From Actinopolymorpha pittospori (GTDB lineage: Bacteria > Actinomycetota > Actinomycetes > Propionibacteriales > Actinopolymorphaceae), in assembly GCF_014873875.1 (NCBI RefSeq), contig NZ_JADBEM010000001.1:1550001-1614000 (forward strand): a stretch of 64,000 nt of DNA. Reading direction: 5' to 3'. This document shows, one piece after another, positions 1 through 8,328 of this stretch. The notes below the pieces were generated by a model that made no database searches, had not been told where the DNA came from, and saw only the letters and a list, made by a program, of their open reading frames with translations. Every line of letters starts with the position of its first letter. Position 1 is the first letter of the stretch. Both the position numbers and the translations under genes were made by a program.

Positions 1-1039
1 ACGGGCTGACGCTCACCGGGTCAGATGTGGCCATGCTGGTCCCACCTGCGTTTGCGGCGGTGATCTGGCAGGCGACCTGCTGGTCGGCGAGGTCCGCGCC
101 CACGCGCAGATCGGCGGTGTCGGCGCCCTCGACCGGTGCCGGGAAGGCGAACGGACCCAGGTAGGTGACGGTCACCCACTGATAGGCCGCTGTCTGCGGG
201 AGCCCGCCGCGCGACCGGCTCCACCGAGGCGGGACACAGTGCAAGGTGGCGCCCACGACCGGGGTCCCGCTCACGCGCGCGGCTCTGGCTGGATAAGGCT
301 GCAGCACCGGGTGGCGGGCGAACGCCCAACGCCGGAGGTTCGTGACGTCTGCCGAGTACGCGGGCGAGAGCTCACCGCACGCCTTGCCGGCCGTCTCACC
401 TCCGAAGCTGAACAGACCCACGAGTGCGGGCCGTCCGCCGGAGTAGGACACTACGGGACTTCCACTGTCCTGGTAGCACCCGGTGACGACGCCGGCGGGG
501 TCCTGTGCACAGGTCACCGAGCGGCGGTCGACAGTCGCAGGCGTTTGCCGTTCGCAGGCTTCCGCACCGAGCGGGGTCAGGTCTCCGCGGTGCAGGACGT
601 CGTTGCGGAACTCGCCCTGCCCAGCCTGGCCGGTGGATCCGTGCGCGAACATCGAGACGGCCGAACCCGGCGACGGGCGGTACCCCGCGATCCGAAGGGG
701 AGCGATGTCGTGGATCGGCCGGTCCAACAGGATGACTGCGAGGTCGTTCCTCGCACTTGAAAGGTTCACGTCCGTCGGGTCGACTGGCGACGGGAGAATC
801 TCGTACCCGGGCAGCACCGAGATGCCACGCACGGGGCGAACCTCGCCGGCCTCCTCCGACAGAACCCGCGCGTTGATGTGCACGTCGAGTTGGCTCGGGT
901 CCACATGGTCGACGCAGTGCACCGCTGTGAGCACCCGTTCGGGCGCCACGGGTCTGCATCGGGGGACTTCGGAGTGCCCGCGGTGCACTGGAAGCGCCCG
1001 ACCGCCTGGTAGGTAGGCGTCGGGCAGTAAGCGAGGCAT
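1..1039 (-). CDS. S1 (trypsin-like) serine protease, 3' end outside window
   Basis: An uninterrupted minus-strand reading frame runs from an ATG at 1039 to the window edge with no stop, so the C-terminus is missing. It shows a chymotrypsin-type triad in order: His41 in LTAVHC, Asp99 in NDLAVILLD and Ser192 in QDSGSP, which replaces the usual GDSGGP. After about residue 240 a further ~100 residues follow, ending in a stretch (ITAANAGGTSM) that could belong to an Ig-like or similar extracellular domain. The family is normally exported, but no signal peptide or IVGG-type activation site is visible. The first ~30 codons include TTA and CTA and look non-native, so the 5' end may be truncated or frameshifted; a GTG near 988 is another possible start. 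Protease assignment is firm; activity and export are uncertain. Confidence 0.8.
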   Translation of the reverse strand, partial: MPRLLPDAYLPGGRALPVHRGHSEVPRCRPVAPERVLTAVHCVDHVDPSQLDVHINARVLSEEAGEVRPVRGISVLPGYEILPSPVDPTDVNLSSARNDLAVILLDRPIHDIAPLRIAGYRPSPGSAVSMFAHGSTGQAGQGEFRNDVLHRGDLTPLGAEACERQTPATVDRRSVTCAQDPAGVVTGCYQDSGSPVVSYSGGRPALVGLFSFGGETAGKACGELSPAYSADVTNLRRWAFARHPVLQPYPARAARVSGTPVVGATLHCVPPRWSRSRGGLPQTAAYQWVTVTYLGPFAFPAPVEGADTADLRVGADLADQQVACQITAANAGGTSMATSDPVSVSP

Positions 1040-1081
1040 GCTTGGTGGGGACGGGACGTCGCTATCGCTCTGGTGTAACCG

Positions 1082-2053
1082 ATGAGTTCAGTCCGTGGTC
1101 AGCGCACACCAGCCGATTCGTCGTTGCATGAGGCGTGCCTCTACACGGGCATGTCTGACCTCGCTGACTTGATCGTGCGACTTGGTGGAAGGCCGGGGCT
1201 GGACCCGCCGATGCTGGCGGTCGTTTCTTCAGCAGTGATCGCCACACTGCGGGAGGAGTTGGGCGACGAGGACTCTCCCAGGCTGCGCCTTGTTGACATC
1301 CGGTTGGCTGGACGGAACCCGACTCGGATGATCCCTGAGCTGCTTCGGTTCATTGACGACCACCCAGACCAGCCAGTTCTAGTCGTGACCGAGCCGATGT
1401 GGCCGGGCAGATCTCCTGCCGAATACGCCACCCTGGTGCAGACGGAGGCACTGTGCAACGTCGCGTTGCGGAAGCACGCCGCCACCGTGATCTGCGCCTA
1501 CCACGTCCCAATTGTCGATGGTGTCGCCGTTCACCACGAGATCGTCCATGACGCTGCGCGGACACATCCGGTCATCATCGAGACCGACGGTGAACGATGG
1601 GAGAGTCTCCGGTACGCCGATCCAATGGCCCTGGCAGGTTCCTGCCTACACCCGCTGCCTGATCCTCCACCGGCGGCGTACACGCTGGCCTTTGACGCGA
1701 CCGACTTGTACGGGCTCGGCCAGTCCGTCATCAGCAGAGACCCCCATACGCGCCTTCTCGCAGAACGCCTCCCGGACCTGGAGCTCGCTGTGACCGAGGC
1801 CGCCGCCGAGCTCATCGCCCACACCGGCGCCTCAGGCCGTCTGCGCATCTGGGCAGAACAGAACGTATTGATCTGCGAGCTTCAAACCCGACATCAGCTC
1901 ACAGACGCTCTCGCGGGCCGCCGGCCCAGCAGCAACACCCCGCATGGCCTCCTGGTCGCGAACGAGCTGTGCGACCTCGTCCAAATCGATGCACACCCAA
2001 CCGGGACAACCGTCCGACTTCACATCACCATCCCAAGGCAAGGACTAAGTTAA
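1082..2053 (+). CDS. MEDS-domain / degenerate HATPase anti-sigma-type regulator
   Basis: This 323-residue protein resembles actinobacterial regulators joining an N-terminal MEDS (DcmR-like sensory) domain to a C-terminal RsbW-like ATPase domain. Residues ~14-195 carry MEDS features such as LHEACLY, LAGRNPTRMIPE and EPMWPGRSPAEY. Residues ~225-320 match the HATPase fold, with the LLVANELCDLVQ and GTTVRLHI segments. The Mg-binding Asn of the N box is missing: the motif reads TEAAAELIAH with Glu243 in the Asn position, and no DxGxG box is seen. It may bind partners without phosphorylating them. It is a single gene divergent from the protease, and no strong ribosome-binding site precedes the ATG. 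Confidence 0.7.
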   Translation: MSSVRGQRTPADSSLHEACLYTGMSDLADLIVRLGGRPGLDPPMLAVVSSAVIATLREELGDEDSPRLRLVDIRLAGRNPTRMIPELLRFIDDHPDQPVLVVTEPMWPGRSPAEYATLVQTEALCNVALRKHAATVICAYHVPIVDGVAVHHEIVHDAARTHPVIIETDGERWESLRYADPMALAGSCLHPLPDPPPAAYTLAFDATDLYGLGQSVISRDPHTRLLAERLPDLELAVTEAAAELIAHTGASGRLRIWAEQNVLICELQTRHQLTDALAGRRPSSNTPHGLLVANELCDLVQIDAHPTGTTVRLHITIPRQGLS

Positions 2054-2124
2054 GGGCACGCCTCGGCACTGGCCCCATCCGGGATGGACGCGTGGTCGGC
2101 CCCTACTTGCCAGTTGTCCGAGGA

Positions 2125-2622
2125 TCACCTGGCGACCATGTCGGCGGCCGCGGAGGTCCGGAGCTTTTCCAAAATCTCGGCTTGCTGGGCGGCGCGGCTC
2201 ATCAGCTCGTTCAGGCGGTTGGCGTCGAGTTTCCCGTCAGCGAGTACCCGCAGCGTGCGCCAGCACGACGCCTTGCCCTCGACACCCAGCCGCATCAGCT
2301 CGAGTTCCAGGACGTCACTGACCGGTGATCGCGAGATCAGGCGGCCGTTGGGCTTGAGTCGGCCGACCTTCTCGCCGAGCCAGCCCAGTACGGCCTTGTG
2401 ACGTCGGACCGGGACGCCCAAGTCTTTCATCACCTGTATCAGGGGGGCCCGGTCCTCCGACACCTCCTTGGCCAGCCTGGAAAGCTCAGATCCCAAGGCG
2501 TCACCCTGGTGGACCCGGGCGGCTCGGCGTAGCAACTCCACCCCACCGGTCGCGCCGGCGAGATGGTCGTTGAGATAGACGTGCAGGGGTGGAGACGAGG
2601 TCTGAGCCGTGGGACGGGCCAT
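2125..2622 (-). CDS. Conserved helical hypothetical protein
   Basis: A 165-residue protein with no signal peptide or membrane segment. It reads as a bundle of amphipathic helices (HVYLNDHLAGATGGVELLRRA at the start, then EDRAPLIQVMKDLGV and LELELMRLGVEGK). This looks like a conserved actinobacterial family, possibly ferritin-like in fold, but I cannot name it. Codon use is typical of the region, and a GGAGG-like sequence lies just upstream of the start. It is convergent with the upstream MEDS gene. Confidence 0.6.
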   Translation of the reverse strand: MARPTAQTSSPPLHVYLNDHLAGATGGVELLRRAARVHQGDALGSELSRLAKEVSEDRAPLIQVMKDLGVPVRRHKAVLGWLGEKVGRLKPNGRLISRSPVSDVLELELMRLGVEGKASCWRTLRVLADGKLDANRLNELMSRAAQQAEILEKLRTSAAADMVAR

Positions 2623-3068
2623 GGAGGTCCTCCTCGAGTCGGAGACCGATGAGCGCTCAGTTTGCTCCGGTTCTCCGCACCCTACGGCGAAGTCGGCCCC
2701 GAGTCGCGGAGACGGTGCGGTGAGGGATTCAGTACAGAGTCCAATCTCCTGTCATGCTCGCCGCACCGTAGGCAGGCCGCCTTCGTGCGGCCGCGGCGGG
2801 CCAACCAGCCTGACCACACCGGGACCTACGACTTGGGCCTGCAGAGTTGTAGGCCTTGCACTGCCAGAGGCTGCAAAGGGGAACCGCACGCTCGACGCAT
2901 GGGACGTCCGTCACTTGCGTCGTCGGCGGTATCAGCGCAAGCGTTGAGATCGGTGGTTCGACCCAATTGGGAATCTCCGGGTAGCCGCTGATCAGCATGG
3001 CGCGAGCCGGGGGGTTGTGCGTTGGTGTTCGCACCTTCGGGACTGTGCCGTGACCTGAAGGAGTCTCC
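2623..3068. other. Intergenic, 446 bp
   Basis: No convincing gene. Short frames on both strands lack family resemblance. The right end holds an AAGGAG ribosome-binding site at 3057-3062 for the next gene. Confidence 0.5.
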
Positions 3069-3854
3069 ATGAATATTGTTGACAGCTTCTGGGATGCGAT
3101 AGGTCGGATTATCGGGTTTCTCCCGAACCTGATCAGCTTTCTCGTCCTACTCATCGTCGGCTACATCGTGGCCCGAGTGGTGGCGGCTTTGGTCCGCAAG
3201 CTCCTTGAGAAGGTTGGTGTCGACCGGCGCCTCCAGGAGTCTCACGCGCGCAGGTACATGCAGCGAGTGTTTGGTGGCGCGAGCGCCTCGCGCGGCATCG
3301 CCCGGGTGGTGTTCTGGCTGATCTTTGCCTTTTTCCTCTTCTCCGCGATCGGCGCCTTGAAGATTCCGGCCCTTACGATGTTCATGAACCGGGTTGTCGA
3401 CTACCTGCCGAACGTCATCGCAGCGATCGTGATCTTCGTGCTTGCCGCTCTCCTCGCCGGCGGGGTTGCCGCCGGAATCGCGAGGGTGATGGGTGACACG
3501 CCGACCGGCAGGGTCGCTGGCACGGTGTTTCCCACTTTGGTCATGGTCGTGGCTGTGTTCATGATCCTGCAGCAGTTGAGAATTGCTGAGCAGATCGTGC
3601 AGATCGCATTTGCGGCCACCATGGGGGCACTCGGGCTAGGGCTCGCGTTGGCGTTTGGTCTGGGCGGTCGGAGCGTCGCGCAGCGGATGCTGGAAGACGC
3701 CTACAACAAAAGCCAGGAACCGCGAGGTGAAGCGAGCGGAGTGGAGCCCGGTCGGCGCGGTGCAGGGGAGGTCACCGATGAAGGCGCGACCGGCGAGGGA
3801 AGGACACCTCCACCCGGTGCCGGTCCGGGCGGCGGGCCTGGGACGAGGCCGTAA
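3069..3854 (+). CDS. TM-helix repeat membrane protein (mechanosensitive-channel related)
   Basis: A 261-residue integral membrane protein with about five hydrophobic segments (near residues 15-40, 78-98, 115-140, 152-172 and 178-200). It resembles the conserved TM-helix family related to small-conductance mechanosensitive channels (CmpX-like) but lacks an MscS beta domain. The motif LGLGLALAFGLGGRSVAQRMLEDAY at the end of the membrane part is typical. The C-terminal ~50 residues are Gly/Pro/Arg rich and probably disordered. AAGGAG sits 6 bp before the ATG. Likely role: envelope stress or ion-flux modulation. Confidence 0.8.
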   Translation: MNIVDSFWDAIGRIIGFLPNLISFLVLLIVGYIVARVVAALVRKLLEKVGVDRRLQESHARRYMQRVFGGASASRGIARVVFWLIFAFFLFSAIGALKIPALTMFMNRVVDYLPNVIAAIVIFVLAALLAGGVAAGIARVMGDTPTGRVAGTVFPTLVMVVAVFMILQQLRIAEQIVQIAFAATMGALGLGLALAFGLGGRSVAQRMLEDAYNKSQEPRGEASGVEPGRRGAGEVTDEGATGEGRTPPPGAGPGGGPGTRP

Positions 3855-3895
3855 AGCCCATCAACCTCCAGACGACTCCTGATGGAGTGCCGGCC

Positions 3896-4504
3896 ATGCA
3901 CATCAAGCAGGCGTTCCGGCTGGAGTCGGTGGAAGCTGCGCGCCGGCTTGTCGAGGAGTATCCATTCGCGACGATCGTCACTCCCGACCTCGCCGCCACG
4001 CACATGCCGTGCCTGCTCGACGAGGACGCAGCAGGACTGACGATCCTTTCCCACGTCGCTCGAGCCGATCCCGTCGCCCAGTCGCTGGACGGCCCGCTGC
4101 TGCTGATCTTCCAGGGACCCCATGGATACGTATCCGCGAGTTGGTACGCCGCGGACACGATCCCGACCTGGAATCATGTCACCCTGCACGTCCGTGGAAC
4201 AGCAGAGTTGCTCAAGGATGCCATGCCCGTGCTACGACGTACCGTCGACCACTTCGAGTCCGCCACCGAACACCCCTGGTCGCTCGGCCGGTTGGGACAG
4301 CAAGGGCGGGAGATGGCCGATCAGGTCGTCGCCTTCCGGTTACGCGCGGACAGCTGGTATGCCGAAGCGAAGCTGTCGCAGGACAAGCCGGACAAGGAGC
4401 GGGCGCGAGTCGTCGCCGGCCTGGAAAGCCCAGGTCCCTACGCCAACCCGCCGTTGGCGGTGGCCATGCGCCACGTCCCTGGGACCGCGACGCAAGTGTT
4501 CTGA
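3896..4504 (+). CDS. PaiB-type FMN-binding family protein
   Basis: About 203 residues, matching the PaiB / FMN-binding negative regulator family (split-barrel flavin fold). Supporting features are the start (IKQAFR), PFATIVTPDLAATHMPCLLD, and the signature YVSASWYAADTIPTWNH. The family includes B. subtilis PaiB; whether members regulate transcription or act as FMN oxidoreductases is usually unknown. I prefer the ATG at 3896 over the GTG at 3887 because GGAG at 3884-3887 gives normal spacing only for the ATG. It follows the membrane-protein gene closely on the same strand and may be co-transcribed. Confidence 0.8.
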   Translation: MHIKQAFRLESVEAARRLVEEYPFATIVTPDLAATHMPCLLDEDAAGLTILSHVARADPVAQSLDGPLLLIFQGPHGYVSASWYAADTIPTWNHVTLHVRGTAELLKDAMPVLRRTVDHFESATEHPWSLGRLGQQGREMADQVVAFRLRADSWYAEAKLSQDKPDKERARVVAGLESPGPYANPPLAVAMRHVPGTATQVF

Positions 4505-4594
4505 TACGTGCTCTTGAGACACGTGAGCAGAGAGGTCGGATTGTCCGCAGTCCCGCGTCTTCCCCGGCGGCCCTCTGGCGTACCGCGTCTACCC

Positions 4595-4816
4595 CTAGAG
4601 TCGACTACGCAGCAACTCCTTTCCCTGTTCCGCACCTTTACGGCTCTCGCCCTGAGCTCGACGGAAGAATTCCGCCAACTCGGTATCGCCAGCACGCTCC
4701 GCGTCCTGAGCATAGCTCTCCATTCGCAGCGCATTGGCGAGGCACTGCTCGACGAACCAAATGATGTTGTAGTCCTTGTCCTTCGTGCCGGTGACTTGGC
4801 CGGTTTCCTGTGACAT
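4595..4816 (-). CDS. Small charged conserved protein (73 aa)
   Basis: The frame is longer, but the start at 4816 is chosen because GGGAGG lies just upstream and the conserved part begins there. The product is a helical, acidic/basic-rich protein (DKDYNIIWFVEQCLANALRMES then AERAGDTELAEFFRRAQGESRKGAEQGKELL). Similar short proteins are common in actinobacteria near stress genes; function unknown. No membrane segment or signal peptide. Confidence 0.6.
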   Translation of the reverse strand: MSQETGQVTGTKDKDYNIIWFVEQCLANALRMESYAQDAERAGDTELAEFFRRAQGESRKGAEQGKELLRSRL

Positions 4817-4994
4817 CGAGCCTCCCTGGTTGCGGTTCGTCGTTTTGCCTACCCCAATCCGCCATGATCCAACTGCCGAAGGCGGAGATCCGAGCGCGCT
4901 CGATGCAATTCTGAGCATTGCACACACCTGCGTGTCAGACGGCCTTCCCGGGGTAGTGGGTGACAGACCAGGTCCTCCGGGCCAAGGAGGTGCG

Positions 4995-5231
4995 ATGGAT
5001 ACCTGTACGACCTGTGGCAACAGCTACGACAAGGCCTTCACTGTGGTGACCCACGATGGCCGTGAGCACATCTTTGACAGCATCGAATGCGCAGCTGAGC
5101 GCATCGCTCCACGATGTGCCCATTGCAATTGCCGCATCCTAGGACACGGCGTAGAGGCGGACTCGAGCAACTACTGCTGTGCATCATGTGCACGGGCGGG
5201 CGGCCTAACCGAGATACGCGATCGCGCCTAG
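4995..5231 (+). CDS. Small cysteine-rich putative zinc-ribbon protein (78 aa)
   Basis: An AAGGAGG at 4984-4990 fixes the ATG at 4995. The 78-residue product has Cys pairs CTTC, CAHCNC and CCASC plus conserved His residues (THDG, GHGVEAD), consistent with one or two zinc-binding knuckles. The central FDSIECAAERIAP segment is typical of small actinobacterial zinc-ribbon proteins of unknown function. It points away from the small-protein gene at 4595-4816. Confidence 0.65.
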   Translation: MDTCTTCGNSYDKAFTVVTHDGREHIFDSIECAAERIAPRCAHCNCRILGHGVEADSSNYCCASCARAGGLTEIRDRA

Positions 5232-5555
5232 TCTCATGGTGCGGGCCCTCCTACGCCGAGACCGACCACAGGCACCGTTGGTCGGATCAAACCGGCCACA
5301 CCGTGGCTCGGCCTGGGACTCCTCGTTCAGCCGAGCCTCTACCACACGCTCACCATTGGCGATCTCGCGACGAGCCCTGGGGTGGACTACCTCTTCCTCG
5401 GCGGTCTCGAGCACCGCGAGCAGACGCACCAAGTCTTCGAAGCGTTCTCGCCTGAGGTCACCCGTCTCACTCCTCACTTGGGCGATCAGCGTCCTGATCT
5501 GCTCATGCTGCTCAACGAGCAACTCGACGACCCCCTGATCCTTCGAGGCGGCCAT
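5205..5555 (-). pseudogene. Hemerythrin-like protein, N-terminal half only
   Basis: From the ATG at 5555 the first ~80 residues match the HHE hemerythrin family (VVELLVEQHEQIRTLIAQVR, then ETAEEEVVHP). Homology stops abruptly at about 5316 (after RLNEES) and the frame runs on into unrelated Arg-rich sequence. The iron-ligand His before ETAEEE is Leu (LLAVLETAEEE), so even the retained part lacks a ligand. A separate C-terminal hemerythrin half lies at 11743-12060. A GAGAAGG precedes the start. Confidence 0.75.
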
Positions 5556-5606
5556 GTTCGATCCCTTCTCCCCGGGTGTTACGAACGAACTGGCGGGCTG
5601 CACGCG

Positions 5607-6480
5607 CTATCTCTTCTTGACGGCCTTCTTGACAGCTTTTTTCGCCATCTTCGCGGGCGTCTTCTTTGCCGGAGCCTTCTTCGTCGTCTTCTTGGTGACC
5701 TTCTTGGCGTCCTTCTTCACCCCGGCTGCGCGCCTCGTCGCGGGCGGCTCCGGTGTCGTGCCGTGGAAACGTTCGTCCGGAACGGTCGGCGGTGGCATCG
5801 GCACGCCGGCCTCGGGCTCGTCGAGGTAGGTGAACTCGCCCTTACCGTCGGGAGTGGGCCCGCTGGCCCACAGTCCGTCGGCCGCCGCGGGGCCGTCAGA
5901 GAAGTTGATGTACTGGTAGGACACGCGCAGGTCTTCCAGGTCCAGCGGGAAGGTGTTTGGCACGGGGAGGTCCTCGACCCCGTTCTCCTTGAGATCCTCG
6001 ATGGCGGCGAGCCACTGGTTCTGGTGCATCGTGTCCCGGGCCAGAAGGAACGACAACAGATCTCTGACGCCGTGGTCGTCGGTCATGTGGTACAGCCGCG
6101 CCACTTGGAGCCTTCCCTGCATCTCGGCGTTGGCGTTGGCAGTGAAGTCGGCGAGCAGGTTGCCACTGGCCGTGATGTACGAACCCATCCACGGGTTGCC
6201 CATACTGTCAACTGGCCGCACCCCGGCTCCGGCGACGATAGCGTGTTGCACGTCGGTGCCCCCGATGATCGCCGCGACGGTCGGGTCGTTCTGGATGGCA
6301 CCCTCGGTCACTCCGACCGGGGCGTCCTCCAGAAGCTGCGCGATCATGGTGGCCAGCATCTCCACATGACCGAACTCCTCGGCTCCGATCCCATAGAGCA
6401 GGTCGCGATACTTCCCAGGAATGTGGGTGTTCCATGCTTGGAAGCCGTCGTCAGTTTCGCCAGCGAGGAACGAGTCGGGT
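5607..6480 (-). pseudogene. Manganese catalase, 5'-truncated, with Lys-rich tail
   Basis: The frame carries manganese-catalase sequence: GKYRDLLYGIGAEEFGHVEML, then MTDDHGVRDLLSFLLARDTMHQNQW. Homology begins at about 6476, directly against the stop of the MFS gene. The N-terminal ~50 residues are therefore absent, including the first Mn-ligand Glu region (GGQ.GEM). The next in-frame start, GTG 6365, would remove still more of the fold. The C-terminus is a ~40-residue Lys/Ala tail (KKVTKKTTKKAPAKK), seen in actinobacterial versions and possibly nucleic-acid binding. As it stands it should not be an active catalase (H2O2 to O2 and water). Confidence 0.8.
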
Positions 6481-6481
6481 G

Positions 6482-7696
6482 TTAGTCGACGCTTCCAGCG
6501 CGGTCAGTGCCGCGACGCTGCCCTCGGCGCTTGTCCAGCGCCGCAGAGACGAGCGCCAGGAAGAGGGCGGAGATGGTGAGTATGGCGCCGACCCCGTTGG
6601 CTGAGGTGTAGCCCAGGCCGGCGGCGATGACGAGGCCGCCGAGCCAGGCAGCGAGTGCGTTGCCGAGGTTGAAGGCGCCAATGTTGACGGCGGACGCGAG
6701 CGTGGGTGCGCCGGACGCCTGGTCCAGGACGCGCTTCTGTAGCGGTGGAACGGTAGCGAAGCCGAGGGCGCCGATGAGGAAGATCGTGACCGCGGCGGCG
6801 ACTTTGTTCTGAGCGGTCAGGGTGAACAGCGCTAGGACGACGGCCAGGGAACCCAGAGTCGCGAACAGCATCGGCATGAGGGCCCGGTCGGCGTACCTTC
6901 CGCCGATCAGATTACCTAAGACCATGCCCAGGCCGAAGATGACCAGCAGGTAGGAAACAGCGGCGTCGGTGTAGCCGGTGACATGGGTCATCATGGGTGC
7001 GAGGTAGGTGATGGCCGCGAACACGCCGCCGAAGCCGAGGACGGTCATGGCCATGGCCAGCAGGACCTGGGCGTCGCCGAAGACGGCAAGTTCGTTGCGT
7101 AGGTGTACTCCTTCGCGCTTGGGGATGTTGGGAACCAGCAGCACAACACCTGCCAGGCCGACGACGCCGAGGGCGGCGACGATGAGGAAGGTCACGCGCC
7201 AGCCGGCGCTCTGCCCGACGAAGGTCCCGAGCGGCACTCCAATGAGATTTGCCACGGTGAGGCCTGTGAACATCATCGAGATGGCAGCAGCCTTCTTTTG
7301 GGGTGCGACCAGTTCGGCGGCGACGACCGCTCCGATGCCGAAGAATGCGCCGTGGGCGAAGGCGGCGACGACGCGACCTATCAGCATGAGGCCGAAGAAC
7401 GGCGCGGTCGCGGAGACAATGTTGCCGATGACGAAGAGCCCCATGAGCAACATGAGCATGTGCTTTCGGGACACCTTGGTACCAAGGACTGTCATGATCG
7501 GGGCACCGATCAGGACGCCGAGAGCGTACCCGGTCACGAGGAGGCCGGCGGTGGGAACGGACACCGCGAAGTCAGCGGCGACCTCGGGCAGCAGCCCGAC
7601 GATTACGAATTCGGTGGTGCCGATCCCGAAGGCGCCAATGGCTAATGCCAGTAGCGCGAGAGGCATACGATCAGCCAGCCGATCGTGTCTGTGCAT
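6482..7696 (-). CDS. MFS drug/metabolite efflux transporter (DHA1, AraJ-like)
   Basis: A 404-residue major-facilitator protein with 12 predicted membrane segments and a short cytoplasmic tail. The N-terminal GTTEFVIVGLLPEVAADF and motif-A-like GAPIMTVLGTKVSRKHML place it in the DHA1 proton-antiport group (AraJ/CmlA-like). Substrate cannot be told. The start at 7696 gives a short hydrophilic leader; an internal ATG just before PLALLALAIG is an alternative. Its 3' end abuts the truncated catalase, so the two were joined by a deletion. A TetR-like box lies ~180 bp upstream. Confidence 0.85.
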   Translation of the reverse strand: MHRHDRLADRMPLALLALAIGAFGIGTTEFVIVGLLPEVAADFAVSVPTAGLLVTGYALGVLIGAPIMTVLGTKVSRKHMLMLLMGLFVIGNIVSATAPFFGLMLIGRVVAAFAHGAFFGIGAVVAAELVAPQKKAAAISMMFTGLTVANLIGVPLGTFVGQSAGWRVTFLIVAALGVVGLAGVVLLVPNIPKREGVHLRNELAVFGDAQVLLAMAMTVLGFGGVFAAITYLAPMMTHVTGYTDAAVSYLLVIFGLGMVLGNLIGGRYADRALMPMLFATLGSLAVVLALFTLTAQNKVAAAVTIFLIGALGFATVPPLQKRVLDQASGAPTLASAVNIGAFNLGNALAAWLGGLVIAAGLGYTSANGVGAILTISALFLALVSAALDKRRGQRRGTDRAGSVD

Positions 7697-8328
7697 TCAG
7701 GAAGCGCCCCGTGTGCAGCCTCGAGTGGTGCCTCGGTGGCGTCCCCGTGCACCATTGTCTTCCGCACGTCGGCAAGCTCGCACTCACCCAGTGCTTCACT
7801 GACACAACCGGAATGGGACTTGTCTACCCAAGCGGCGAAGTGGGGAATGCTGACAGGTGCGTTGTATCCCAATGTGGACGGTTATACCAAACGGTCAGTG
7901 CCCCACATTCGCGTAGTAAGCCGAGCCTGTCCCGCCGCCCAGCGCAGCACTGCCCGGGACCCTTGCGAGCCGTCAACTCCTGCGACGATTCGTCGCTCAT
8001 GCGCTACGGGCATCGCTAAATTCTACCGGCACCAGCAGGGCCCGACATCGATTCAGCCCACGGAGCGCAGGACGCACGATGCGCACAACGCACCCCTGCG
8101 CTGACTGCTTGTGGGGCCGCAGCGCGAGGGCGAGCATCGCTGATAGCGGCCGGCCGACTGTCCTTTCCCAGCAGTGCGAGGCTACACCGGCCGCCGCATG
8201 CCCGCACGGCACCTTGGCCGCGAAAGCGGGCTATCCGCGAGGCGGGAAGGGATCGTCTCGGCAGGCTGACTCGCCCTCGATCTTGCCGCGTGGTCGTGAA
8301 TGATGAGGTAGACCGTCTCGCTGGAGGC
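7697..8328. other. Intergenic, 632 bp
   Basis: Apart from the palindromic box at 7879-7895, I see no supportable gene. Several short open frames lack conserved sequence. The right end is the target of the first IS630 element, so a former gene between it and the MFS transporter may have been lost. Confidence 0.4.
7879..7895. promoter_or_regulatory. Possible TetR-family operator
   Basis: The 17-bp stretch contains ACCAAACGGT, i.e. ACC-N4-GGT in either direction, next to a GGT-N3-ACC palindrome. Such boxes are common TetR-family operators in actinobacteria. It lies ~180 bp upstream of the efflux gene, but no TetR gene is adjacent, so this is weak evidence. Confidence 0.3.

Noticed and set aside
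21..959. Minus-strand ORFs 21-329 and 396-959
   Set aside because: Arg/Pro-rich shadows; the real protease frame on the same strand is open over the whole interval and contains the catalytic triad.
2862..2985. tRNA-like GGTGGTTCGACCC in the 2.6-3.0 kb gap
   Set aside because: Only a T-loop-like motif; no acceptor or anticodon stem can be drawn.
7008..7802. Long plus-strand ORF over the MFS gene
   Set aside because: Antisense shadow of a membrane-protein gene, with no family features.
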